NCBI RefSeq assembly: GCF_001039355.2
Contig: NW_019775714.1
Coordinates: 80,574 to 144,573, forward strand
Length of the DNA stretch: 64,000 nt
DNA from: Lingula anatina
Taxonomy: Eukaryota > Brachiopoda > Lingulata > Lingulida > Lingulidae
Reading direction: 5' to 3'
This document shows, in pieces, positions 11,240 through 22,300 of this stretch; position 1 is the first letter of the stretch; every line of letters begins with the position of its first letter. Made by a program: the position numbers and the translations under genes. Under the pieces are notes generated by a model. It did no database searches. It was not told the DNA's origin and saw only the letters and a list, made by a program, of their open reading frames with translations.

Positions 11240-11323
11240 TTTTCCATCTCACTTTCCTCTCGTTGTGACTCAGAATATGACTGAACTTGTAGAGGAGAAC
11301 GAATGGAGTGGACGTACGTCTCA

Positions 11324-11330
11324 CTTTATA
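11324..11330 (-). promoter_or_regulatory. TATA-like box of the ROC-COR-Death gene
   Basis: TATAAAG on the minus strand, 85 nt upstream of the leader ATG. Position is plausible for a short 5' UTR. Evidence is motif and position only. Confidence 0.3.
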
Positions 11331-11822
11331 TTATGATACTATAAAATGAGAAGATCTAAAGGCGACGAAAGAGTATTTAAACGATGCCATTAAAACAGAG
11401 TTTGTTAGAATCATTTGATATCGATATACATGTAAACTTCATACTAAAACGTAAGTATACCTGTTTTAATCCTGTTACAACCCAGACTTCTACTGATAAT
11501 TTTATACGACCGCCATTGCTCTCAGGTAAACACACAAATTCTCCTGCTCGGTGTGTACTGGTATATGCTAGTGTACTGCTCTATTGTGTACTGGTATATG
11601 CTAGTGTACTGCTCTATTGTGTACTGGTATATGCTAGTGTACTGCTGTATTGTTTAGGCCACAATGGTCAACGTCACGTATACATTTTATATTTTCATTG
11701 TAATATTTCCAGGTTAATACCCAGCCGCAGCCGTTATGTTAAAATTGATTGCCCATTGAAACCACGAGGCGTATTGTGTTTTTATATTATTGATATCGTC
11801 TGTTGTGGATTACGTATATGTC

Positions 11823-12681
11823 TAAAGCCTCGGTCACAACCGCACGCACGAATTTCAGAATAGTACGTCCCCTGCGATTTTTGGGTGTTGCGGAGGCCGT
11901 GGAAGTCGTAGAGGGACGCTAATTGCAATGAGCGATGGCCGTGGAAATTGTACTCATTTCTTGAGTTTGTCTTGCTTCCTGTGTACGTGGCACACACTCA
12001 CCACTTACGAAGGGAATGCAACGCACGGCGAAAGTAGTGCCCTTTTGCGTCAGTTTTGCTTCCCACTTGCTTCACACGTTTGTGGTGACGTACTGATGGC
12101 GTAAGTCAATTTTGCTTCCTGTTCTCCTCTTCTTTCTCCTCCCTTTTTTTTTACTATCTAAGCTTCTTTCTCTTGCCTTTTTTGGAGGCATATAAAAAAC
12201 TAAATTGAGCAAAGATTTGAAAATTTTGAAAATTGCTGTAAACATTACACAGTCAATGTTCATTGTAAAGACACGAGCGTGCGTCGCGAGCACGCCTGTT
12301 ATACACCAGACGTGGGGGTGACGCACGTGCGACACATTCCCGGTGTGCTCTCGCCTTTGTTCGGTAGTTGTTAGGGCGTGCGCCTTACTCAACAAGCAGA
12401 GGGCACCTGCTACTTACTTGCTTGCGACGTGTCTCTTGCACAGCGCGCGTCTCTCTTGCTTACTCCGTGCGAGGGGAGCAAGTTACTCTTGCGGCCTTGC
12501 TGTTCGCAGGCTATTCGTAGAATCTTTTGGGCATGTCCAACAGCCTCAGTACGTGCTTACGGGCTGTCTGGGAACTCGAAATTTCGTAAGAAGGACTTGC
12601 GTGGGACGTGAGATTCTGCGCAAAATTTGGACGCAAACAGCCCGCAAGAGCCCGTGCTGTCGGTTGTGACCGAAGCTTTAG
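11823..12681. mobile_element. TIR DNA element (~860 bp), possibly non-autonomous
   Basis: The left end reads TAAAGCCTCGGTCACAACCG and the right end is its inverse (CGGTTGTGACCGAAGCTTTA) with one mismatch. The interior is more GC- and CpG-rich than the surroundings. Flanking TA on each side is consistent with a TA target duplication but too short to be proof. No transposase is visible; ORFs inside show no recognised motif. It separates the divergent ROC-COR-Death and five-exon genes. Confidence 0.65.
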
Positions 12682-13519
12682 TAAAGGAGCCGGTGTGACA
12701 GGAATGATAGTCTGCTAGGAAGCGTCAATCATTCACTAATACTTTGTACATACATTAACCCCGATAATCCGACTAACCCTAGCCTGTACTAATCATAGGG
12801 GACCCCAGACTTCTCATTCCTGGGACTATATTTCATGTCACACCGAAATAATAACGAAACAAATATAAATGCACAATCATTACCTTAGCGTAGTTAGTAT
12901 ACGGGTATTCTATAATAAAGTTGATGTGTGCACGTTATCATAGCATTTCAGCCTTATTTCATTGTTTGTAATATGTGGGTGTATACAGGTGCCTGTGTGA
13001 CTGATCCTTCGCCTTGTTTGTTCTGCGTCTATTTCTCTGTTAAATCACTGTTATAATGCACTAAATCCCAATTCAACGTCACATATATTTACAAAGTCTG
13101 GTAGCGGGTGTTGACTCCATAAATGTTAATACCGGTGCGCAGGGACGTAAAAATACGGCGTTAGGTGTTTGTTTCCTGAATCCGTCCCCCCCCCAAAAAA
13201 AAAAAATAATAATAAGAAAATAAAAAAACACAGACAACGTCCCCTGCAAACACACACCCCGTCTCCAAATACACACTGCACCCCTCCCCCGCACACACAT
13301 CCCCTCCCATACTCCATCACAGCTTTAAGAGAGAGAATTTATTGAAATAATTTATGTTTGAATATGTAACTATGTATAAATATGCACTCGTCTTGAGTTG
13401 TCTTGTCTTGTGACTTGCTGTGATTCTGACGCCCCCTAATTGGTGTTTTGTCTATGTTCCTTTGTCTATGTTCCTTTGTTCTGTCTTCCCGCGTCTTTGT
13501 CATGTGACGTCTCGTTATA

Positions 13520-15874
13520 ATGGCGTTGGCGCCGGATTTTCAAACAGTGCTGGAGTTGCTGTTCGTCTGTCTGTATGTGGTAAGTTGGGGATAGTCTAGT
13601 AAATTCTAGTTCAGTTTAGTATCTGCTATTCTATCTTGTCTTTTACGTGCCCAACTCTATTGCATTATGCTATACTACAGCATTTTCTATTATCTAGTTT
13701 TCAGACCGAGCCACCTATTGGTGTAACCAGCACTCTTTCTAAAACACCCTTGAATAACATCAGGGTAAGCCGTTATAAGCCTTAGTAATCTGTATCAAAT
13801 GTATTATTTCTTTATCAAAGAGTTAAACATAGAACTATAGAAATATAAGTGTTTAACAGTTACAGGAAATACATATTTATTACTTGTTGTATGTCATTTT
13901 ATCTAATTATATGTCACCGTTCATTACAGGGTGAAAATTTTAGTTATACCAATAACTATATTTTAAACCACAAGAGAGTCCGTCTGTTACAAATACAGTC
14001 GGTAAGCATTTGAAATTGAAGGGGTACAAAAATAGAAGTCACTGAAATAATTAAAGAATCTTGAATATTAACATTTCATTTGCATATCAAACAAAACATT
14101 TAGTCTGATATATGTTATACATTAATTACCTCCAGGGAATCCTTTGAGCAAGATATACAAAGCACAAAAGCAATTTGTATGACACAACTGTACCTTCAAG
14201 TATCAAGACTTTAAATAATAAGACCAATAATTGAGATATGCCAGTGTGGCGAGAAATGATGAACAAGAACACAAAGACATGTTTTCAAAATCACTACAGC
14301 AAGTTAATAGATGAACAACGAAAAACATGCTACAAAAAACATCAACGAGTATACAACACCAAACATTACAAATACAAATTAGGTTACATTACACTTATCT
14401 TTGTGGAGAACTTATGTCAGCTTTTTAGGCTAAATTTACAAGTATGCATTAAATCTTGAGAATGGGCACCACCACAAATTCAAATATTCCAATAAAATGA
14501 TAGTCACAAATTCAAGAACACCAAGACGTGTTTACTAAATCACTATAGCTATGACAAGCAAGTCAGTGAACGTAACACAAGCTACAAAAGCAGCAATGAC
14601 AATAAAATATCAAATAGTGAGGTTAATTTGTCTATATAAATACATTTTAACATTAAACATAATATAAAATAACCACAGATCAGAGAAACAATATAGTATA
14701 ACCATAATTCATATGCAAAATAATAACTAGGTTCACATTATATGCCTAATATAGTTTTGATTTAAGCAAGCCTTCGTATATTCCATACTGCTTAGTATTT
14801 TAGGTTTTAATTCACCACAAAAAATACACATTAAGAAGCGTTACACTTATGCATAATAAAAATACTTTGTGGAGAACCAAACGTTTAGACAAAACACAAG
14901 TATTCACAAAAAATTGAAATTGTGCACCACCACAATTCAAGCATTCCTCTAGAACAAACGACATCTGAACATTAATGAATTCAATGTATAGAAAGTCCAC
15001 ACCATATCTGCCTGCCTGCCTGCCTTAAAACGAGTTTTTCACATAAGTTTTGGACATTAATATATCTAAATTTCTTTAAGCAATGACATGTATATGATTA
15101 TAAGGGATAAGCCATATGTAATGAAATTCATCGTAGTCATTGTTTTATTTTTACAGTTGAAACTCCCTTGGATAAAGCAGTTATTAAAATGATAATGTGT
15201 TTTGAAATTGAAAAGTTCTCCCCTGCTAAAAACGTGTCACCTCCACCACATTTTTGTACACTGGTACAATGTTATAATTAGATGTAGATTTAATTTTTGA
15301 CGTAATGGATCACCGTGTAGATATGGGAGGTGAGTACTAACTTGACAATTACATTGTTCAAATAGTTCTTACATTTTGATGTTCCTTATTGCTAAAACTG
15401 ACCGTATTTTTACAGGGGTTGGGAGTCGACCTTTATCATTGCCAGCAGACTGGATTGTCCTATGAGAACTATTCAGAGGTACTTTACACAATGTCATTAA
15501 TAAACAGACACATGGACAAGACTACCTGCGTCGTGTCAATTGGTAGAAAACACCTACATTCTGTTGTTAAGAAACTTGTCAGTAACAATTACACTTAAAC
15601 AACCGTCATTATTTGGCTAAAAGGACCGTAAGAAGAACAGTGCTCACCAACAAGGGTCATCTTTGCTGAGTTAGATTGTGTATCAGAACTGTGTCACTGA
15701 CATCAGGTCAGTGCCATGATACTGTTCTCAGATGTTGCAATGATATTTTTATCGGATGAGAGCAGTTTCAACGTTGACAGACCTCTAAAACTTTGGAGAC
15801 AGCAATAATGATATATCTATTTATATTTATTTAATTGCCTATCTATGGACGACGCCATCGTTCACCCCCCCCCC

Positions 15875-15924
<50 letters not shown>

Positions 15925-16575
15925 TACGGTGCGTTACCTAGTTCAGAGGAGCCGGTACAAAATAATGCCAGACTTTGATTATTATTTTCGTTTTAATTTG
16001 GTAGGTTAATTCGTTATTGTAGATAAACAGCAATTAAAAAATCTTTCTAGGATTTAGATTTAAAATTTTTAGTTAATTGCTTTTTCCTTGGCCATTTTAC
16101 TCATCTTAACCGAAATGACACTTTTCTGGGGTGTCTTTTTTCTCTCCATCATATATGAGCGTCTGTACAGATATTTAATCTCCTAATATTCTAAGTATGT
16201 GGTTTTTAAAACCCCAACCTTAAATATATCATAATAAAAGCGAACATTTACTGAAACTGATCAGACTGCTGATAGAGTTTGCTGTATTTAAGGATTCTTA
16301 AAACCCAAACCATCGTCTTATCATATTGTAGAAAATGCATATATATATGGTTATTCTGAATATTTGAAATATAGCAATAATGTTTTGTTGTGAATTGTAC
16401 ATAAGTGAACACTCATATTAAATACATCAAAATATAATAATTATAATGTATGCATTATTTTCTCTTGTTTGTCCTACAGATTGACGTTCATTCCCGTTTC
16501 ATCAATGATAAGAAATTCGTGGTCACAGCCATTTCCCGCTGCAAATTACAAACGGTTATTTTCGCTATTTTGTAG
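13520..16575 (+). CDS. Small five-exon gene, all junctions phase 0; C-terminus helicase-like
   Basis: Exons: 13520-13579 (ATG, donor gtaagttg), 13705-13764 (acceptor ttttcag, donor gtaagccg), 13930-14001 (attacag, gtaagcat), 15416-15478 (tttacag, gtacttta), 16480-16575 (cctacag, stop TAG 16573-16575). Lengths 60, 60, 72, 63 and 96 nt are all multiples of three and all are open in phase 0, giving 116 residues. The start reads MALAPDFQTVLELLFVCLYV, which is hydrophobic toward its end. The last two exons contain DLYHCQQTGLSYENYSEID and KKFVVTAISRCKLQTVIFA. These resemble motifs V and VI (Q-rich loop and TAxSR arginine finger) at the end of SF1 helicases, without motifs I-IV. It may be a domesticated or decayed helicase fragment; function unknown. 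Confidence 0.6.
14143..14600. repeat. Diverged copies of the ROC-COR-Death 3' flank
   Basis: About 14143-14340 aligns with 5390-5580, including GACACAACTGT, AAGAACACAAA and AAAATCACTACAGCAA. A shorter relative is at about 14490-14600 (AAGAACACCAAGACGTG, AAATCACTATAGC). It is probably a relic of the 3' end of a lost paralogue, now inside an intron of the five-exon gene. Confidence 0.5.
15877..15921. repeat. (CA)n microsatellite
   Basis: A run of about 22 CA units after a C tract, in an intron of the five-exon gene. Confidence 0.95.
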
Positions 16576-16868
16576 ATTCGCCCAAGGGTACATATACAGT
16601 TGAATATGGTATCAATCAGAAATATACAACATAGTTACAAATGGATACAACCTTTGTCTATACTAAAACAACAAAATGTTTCACGTCAAAGAGATGATTA
16701 AAATTCTATAAATTCTATGTATGTACATTTTGTTTCAATCACGATTTTTCAGAAAAACCGGACTCAGCGTGTATAGCATTTTAAAGAAAACAGAACTCTA
16801 AAACCATCATAATGCCATGTCAAGGGTCAGTGAACGATTGTATGGAGATGGAAATTTGTCCACATTCA

Positions 16869-16874
16869 AATAAA
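16869..16874 (+). terminator. AATAAA poly(A) signal of the five-exon gene
   Basis: AATAAA lies 294 nt after the stop, just before an A-run at 16881-16895. The convergent protease gene ends at 17000, leaving about 100 bp between the two 3' ends. Confidence 0.45.
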
Positions 16875-16999
16875 CTTATCAAAAAAAAAAAAAAAAGACT
16901 GCACATCCTTCCCTTTTGTATTTTGTCACCAAGAGCATTTGTACAGATACACTGTCTCAATAACTCTAGCAGTGGCTTGCTGACTGTCATATGTGTAAA

Positions 17000-18498
17000 T
17001 TAGTCAGTGTCCATCGGTTCGCATGTGGTATGGATACTAGCACCCATTGTTCGCAACGTAGGGATTATCCTAGAAACAATCACTGATTTAAATATGGTTC
17101 CATCCTGTTGGACTTCCTTATACTTTCCAACCACTAAACCTATAATTTTTGGGGAACCGTTTCGTATCACAAAAACAGCTGCGCCAGAATCTCCTTTCCT
17201 AGAAAAATCACTGCATTCTGGTTTTGGGACACTTAACACTCTTATCATGTTGAGGAAAGTCACTCGAGTATGAGAATCGGCAATATGTACAGGGCCACGC
17301 CAGAAGGTAAAAGCGCTGCTGTACTGACCTGATGTGAATCCTGTCCGACAACCATACTTATATACAACTTCTTCGCGATCGATACTCTGCACATCCAAAT
17401 GACCCACGCTGGCAAAAGATATACTGTTGTTGTTTTGAATTTGGGGGGCTAGTTTCACCTTAGCTCTACCGTTCAGAGCAATAAGTGTTGCATCGACCCC
17501 ATACCACTGGTTATCGTAGGATATGTTACCTACAGAGGATTTGCAAACTCTACCACATTCCCTATTATATACTCTACTGGCAACTGGTCTGCCAACTGAC
17601 GAATCTGCAGGTTCAGAATACGCCCCCACCACATGATAGCAGGTTATAAATGAATTTGGTTTAGCTTCTCTGACTGGGAAATCATTGGTGTCTATGTTCG
17701 TGAAAAAAACCAAACTTCCATACTTTTTTGTTTGAGACACACCCACAGGGCAACCTATGAAAAGCTCACAGGATGCTCTACCTTCACCCTTTTGTTCCCC
17801 GTTATCAGAGAAAATTTTGACTGAGCCTTCCTTAACAAGAACGGCATAATCCTCGAGTTGACTGGGGTACTCTGCTTTTTTCTCTTTGTCATCGCAAGCT
17901 ATCACAAAATAGGGCACCTTTTTGGCCCCACCCTTATGGAATGTGCATGCAGGGTACATTCCACACAGACTACTGTGCTTCTCCGCCAAATCACATGCTC
18001 TATCTTGAATAATGCGCCCCATTTTAATTTCATCTTCATCGGGAACAGGATCTCTCAAGCCTGGCAGGTCAGCACCTGCGTCATACAGCATGGTGGCAAT
18101 ATCACCATGATGGTTCTCTAATGCCAAATATATACTACTTCTACCTTTATCATCTTGTACATTGACATCAGCACCCTTGTCAATTAGACATTTGACAACT
18201 TTTATGCAGCCATTCTCAGCAGCTATGTGTAAACTGCTTCTGCCCTCGATGTCTCGTAAATTGACATCAGCCCCTTCATCGATAAGCCTGCCAATGCCCT
18301 GATAGTCATCTCTTGTTGCAGCTAAATGTAAATCACGTTTGTCATCACGCGTACAAGAATCACCTAAACTAATTTTACTAAACTCATCTTTAATTTTTTC
18401 TTCTAAATCTGCGGTTGGGTTCTCTTTCACAATATCACTCTTTGCTCTTTGATGGGATCCTCCCTCTAAAAGTTTGCCGTGGTCTTGTGGTACAGCGC
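17000..18498 (-). CDS. Ankyrin repeats plus trypsin-like serine protease (main exon)
   Basis: Acceptor ...attattacag at 18499; the first codon is split (phase 1); stop TAA 17000-17002; 499 residues in one exon. Residues 1-52 are polar. Three ankyrin repeats lie at about 53-150 (DLHLAA, SLHIAAENG, GADVN repeats). Residues 240-490 form a chymotrypsin-fold protease: His289 in TCYHVVG, Asp336 in YGVDATLI, KYGCRTGFTSG at 381-391 and Ser438 in RKGDSGAAVF. The KxGxxTGxTxG motif is typical of intracellular trypsin-like peptidases of the Trypsin_2/HtrA-like type. There is no signal peptide, so it probably acts in the cytosol. The catalytic triad appears intact. The upstream micro-exons supply an N-terminal coiled coil in the same phase. 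Confidence 0.85.
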
Positions 18499-19347
18499 CT
18501 GTAATAATTGAATACACGTTGATAAACTCGAACATATCAAACCACCACAATTGTTCAATTCCGTTGTTCCACGCAATAAACAGTTTTCAGAACAACACAC
18601 CAATGTTTTTCACAGTCATGTTTCCCATCTCACATACACATTTTACTTAGGAAGCACTCTTTAGACTGTAGATATATTAAGGATGCGTAGAGGGGTGGCA
18701 AGAACGTGGCTAACTTCTTAATGGACCAAATTATACCAACATGTTGCATGGCAATAAAACATTTATTAGGAGCTACATCGCTAAACATGTTTTCTCAGGG
18801 AAATGTTTAGACCAGTGTCAAAGCTAATAAGGACTCCCCACCAATGGAAGATTGCATTTATTCGATAGACCTAAACTTTGTCCAGGAATTAATGTAATGG
18901 GATTTCATAATGCCAGGTTCGTTTTCAAACTAAAGCATTTTAGTCATGATAGGGGGATGGTTAAAGAGGTGACTGTGTAAATTGGGATATCACTGTTAAC
19001 TTTACACATATCAATAATTTGAGACATCTCTATTGATGCTAAATGTGGCTATCAGGCCATGTTAACAGCACATGTGCATTTGTAGTGAAGTTTTCTTTTT
19101 TAGTTCTTAGGGTAAAAATATCAGGCTATGAAACACTATTAAGTGTTATACCTCCTGACATAACTATTAAGTAATAAACACAAATATGAAATGAAAAGCT
19201 GTTGAATTTTTTACTGATATGCCACATTACATGGCTGTATATATTGGTTATCTTCCTGCCACCCCTCTTTCACATTCTTAAGAAATACAATTCAAGAAAC
19301 GTAAGTTAAAAAACACCCCAAATATTGTCACAGTTTATTGATACCTC

Positions 19348-19378
<31 letters not shown>

Positions 19379-22300
19379 AAAATAATAAAAAATAATATTG
19401 TAGATGGAAAAAGATGCATAATAAAGCAACACGTATGGTAAGCCTTTCTGCTACCTCGAGGTTTACAGTTGATTTTTTTAAATTGCTATTTATTTTATTT
19501 ATTAAATCTTGATTTATTCAATACTTACCAATCCATTCACCTGAAAGAAAAAAATATATATGTGACTGATACAAATAATCGTGAATTCAAATAACATGAT
19601 GCAGTCTCTCCCCCTACCTTTATCGAGGTTTGAGACTTAAAATGTTAAAATATCTAACATTTACTTGTTCCTATAAAAGTCGTAATACACGTAATATTAT
19701 GGATGTTTTATTGTTATGTCATCGTTATTTTATCAAAGCAATTCAGTGATTTTTCATTTCTTAAAACATTTCCTTATTATAGACCACTGTTTCTGAGGTA
19801 CTTGTTTGCAAAGTTTATAATAAAACATGTAATATTATTGTTAAGGTAAAACCTTTGAAATCTTTAATTAAATTGTCATTCAAACTGGAGAAAATGGCAA
19901 CCAAACTTGCTGAGATACTTTGATAAATATTCAAAATAAATTATTAATAAAAAATCAAGAATTTACATATTGCAACGCTAGTGTGCTTGATTTGGTCTTC
20001 AAGTTTAATTTCAGATCACTGACTATGGGTAAGATCACAGTGGAGAGATGAAATGAAGTGACAACTTAAATAGATGTTACCTCCAATATCGAGGTTTGCT
20101 GTTGAATACATTTGATCATTTACGGTGTGATAATGGAAGTACAAAATTCTAGGGTTTGAATAAAGTGGTTTCCAAATTTCATAGTTCTTCAATACTTACT
20201 GAAACTTTGCACTGACAGAAAAATATATATTTGATAAAAATTATAGTATTATGAATTCAAATAACACATAGTGTAGATTTTCCTTCTACCCTTACCAAGG
20301 TATTAGCTTCAATATCTTAAATCTTATAACATTTTCATTGTTCTTGCAATGTTTCTTATAAAACATGGAATTTTATGGTTTAGATCAAACTGTTTCCAAT
20401 TTTCAAAATGTTAATTAAAGTCGTTCATAACAATGCTACTCAAAGATTCCAGAGCATTAGTATTTTTTTTTAATTACATGAATAGATTTTATCGTTCTAT
20501 ACTTACCCAAGCGTACTGAAATAAAGATATATATATATATTAGGATGAAATGGAAAATTTACAAAGAGCGTTATTTTATCTAAGCAATCCAGTCTTGTCC
20601 ACTTCTTAAAATATTTTTCTAATTATACATCATTGCTTCTGAGGCAATTGTTCATGCAAATTTCATGTAAAAACATGTAGTGTTATAGTTGAGGTAAAAC
20701 CTTTGTTATCTTCAATTAAATTGGCATTCAAACTGAAGAAAAGTGTTACTAAACTTACTGAGGTAATTCAATAAATATTCAGATCAAATTGATTATAAAA
20801 AAAAAACAATGATTTACACATTGCAACACAAGAGGGCGTAGTTTGGCCTTAAAGTGTAATTTCAGATGACTAGCAATCTTAAATGGTCAAAAATCATGAC
20901 AAAGACCATTACTGGACAGACTTCAAATTAAGTTGTTATGCAATTTTCTCCTCTCTCACAGATTTTCCTCTTGTGAGCAGAGGTGTCCTCCATTGTGAGT
21001 GTAGGTATCCCCCACAGTGGCGAGACTACTAAAGTAGATGTAGATCATTTTTATCTTCAAAGCAGATTCAGTCCATTTTAAGACCAGTGTTTTAATAATT
21101 ACGATCGTTTTAGATCATTGGTGATCTAAAGTTGCACTTTAAGACCAAATCAGCCACATACGTTAAAGAAACCCTCCTACCCATATATATATGGGTATAG
21201 AATTTTAGGGTTTTGACAAAGTGGTTTCCAAATCTAATATATCACCAAAAGTTAACATAGTCATATTAACATACTCATGCTCTCGCGATATGGTGACGTC
21301 ATAAGCTGACCTACTTATACACAACAATATATATATATATCCACATGTTTTGAATTAAAATGCCACATCATTTAATCTCTACTTCTACAATTATTAAGTT
21401 TGAAGATTAATATCTTAAACCATCTTGGCTGTGATTGCTGGTATAAAAGTCTTAAGAAGAACAGTCAACATTAAAGTTTACATGAAACAGTTTCCAATTT
21501 GTAATGTTCAAAGAAAGCGAAAACGATTATATATGGCCAACATTTCCATTCTAAATTTTGTTTTAAAATGTTGACATAGATACATAACATTGATTCCTTA
21601 TTTCTGCATACTTACTTCTACTTTCCTCTGAAAGAAAAATATGTCGTTGATGAAAATAATTGTACTATAAAATCAAATAACACATGATGTAGTCTCTTCT
21701 GCTACCCTTATCTAGGCTTTAAATGTTACACTATCTAATATTTGGATGTTCTTGTAAAAGTCTATATAACGCATCTAATATTACGGTTTGGATAAAACTG
21801 TTTTCAAATTTAAATGTAAACCAAAGTCATTCATAATAATGTTATCCAAAGATTTCAGAGCATTAGTATTAAAAACATGACATGAATTTATTTTATTCTT
21901 TCTGCTTTGTTCCATACTTACCTCTTAATTCTGAAATAAATAGATAACATGGATGAAATGTGCAAATTTACAATGAGCGTTATTTTATCAAAGCAATCCA
22001 TTCTATTTAACTTCTTTTTTTATAATTATTATACATCATTGTTCCTGAGGTACTTTTTTCATGTAAAGTTCATAATAAAACTTGCAATATTACTGTTAAG
22101 GTAAAATATTTGATATCTTTAATTGAATTGGCAATCGAACTGAAGAAAAGTGATACATGACTTGTTGAGATTACTAAACAAATAGTCAAGTCAAATTAAT
22201 TTCAAAAAATTAAAAAAATTTACATATTGTTACTCTAGTGCACCTGNAAAAAAAATTGACATATTGTTACTCTAGTGCACCTGATTTGGTCTTCAATCGT

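Noticed and set aside
11384-11863. 159-codon plus-strand ORF
   Set aside because: Much of it is translation of a 36-bp tandem repeat (GTGTACTGGTATATGCTAGT...) and of the left end of the TIR element.
12343-12669. Two plus-strand ORFs inside the TIR element
   Set aside because: Cys/Leu/Arg-rich translations with no transposase motifs; overlapping frames are both open, so neither is convincing.
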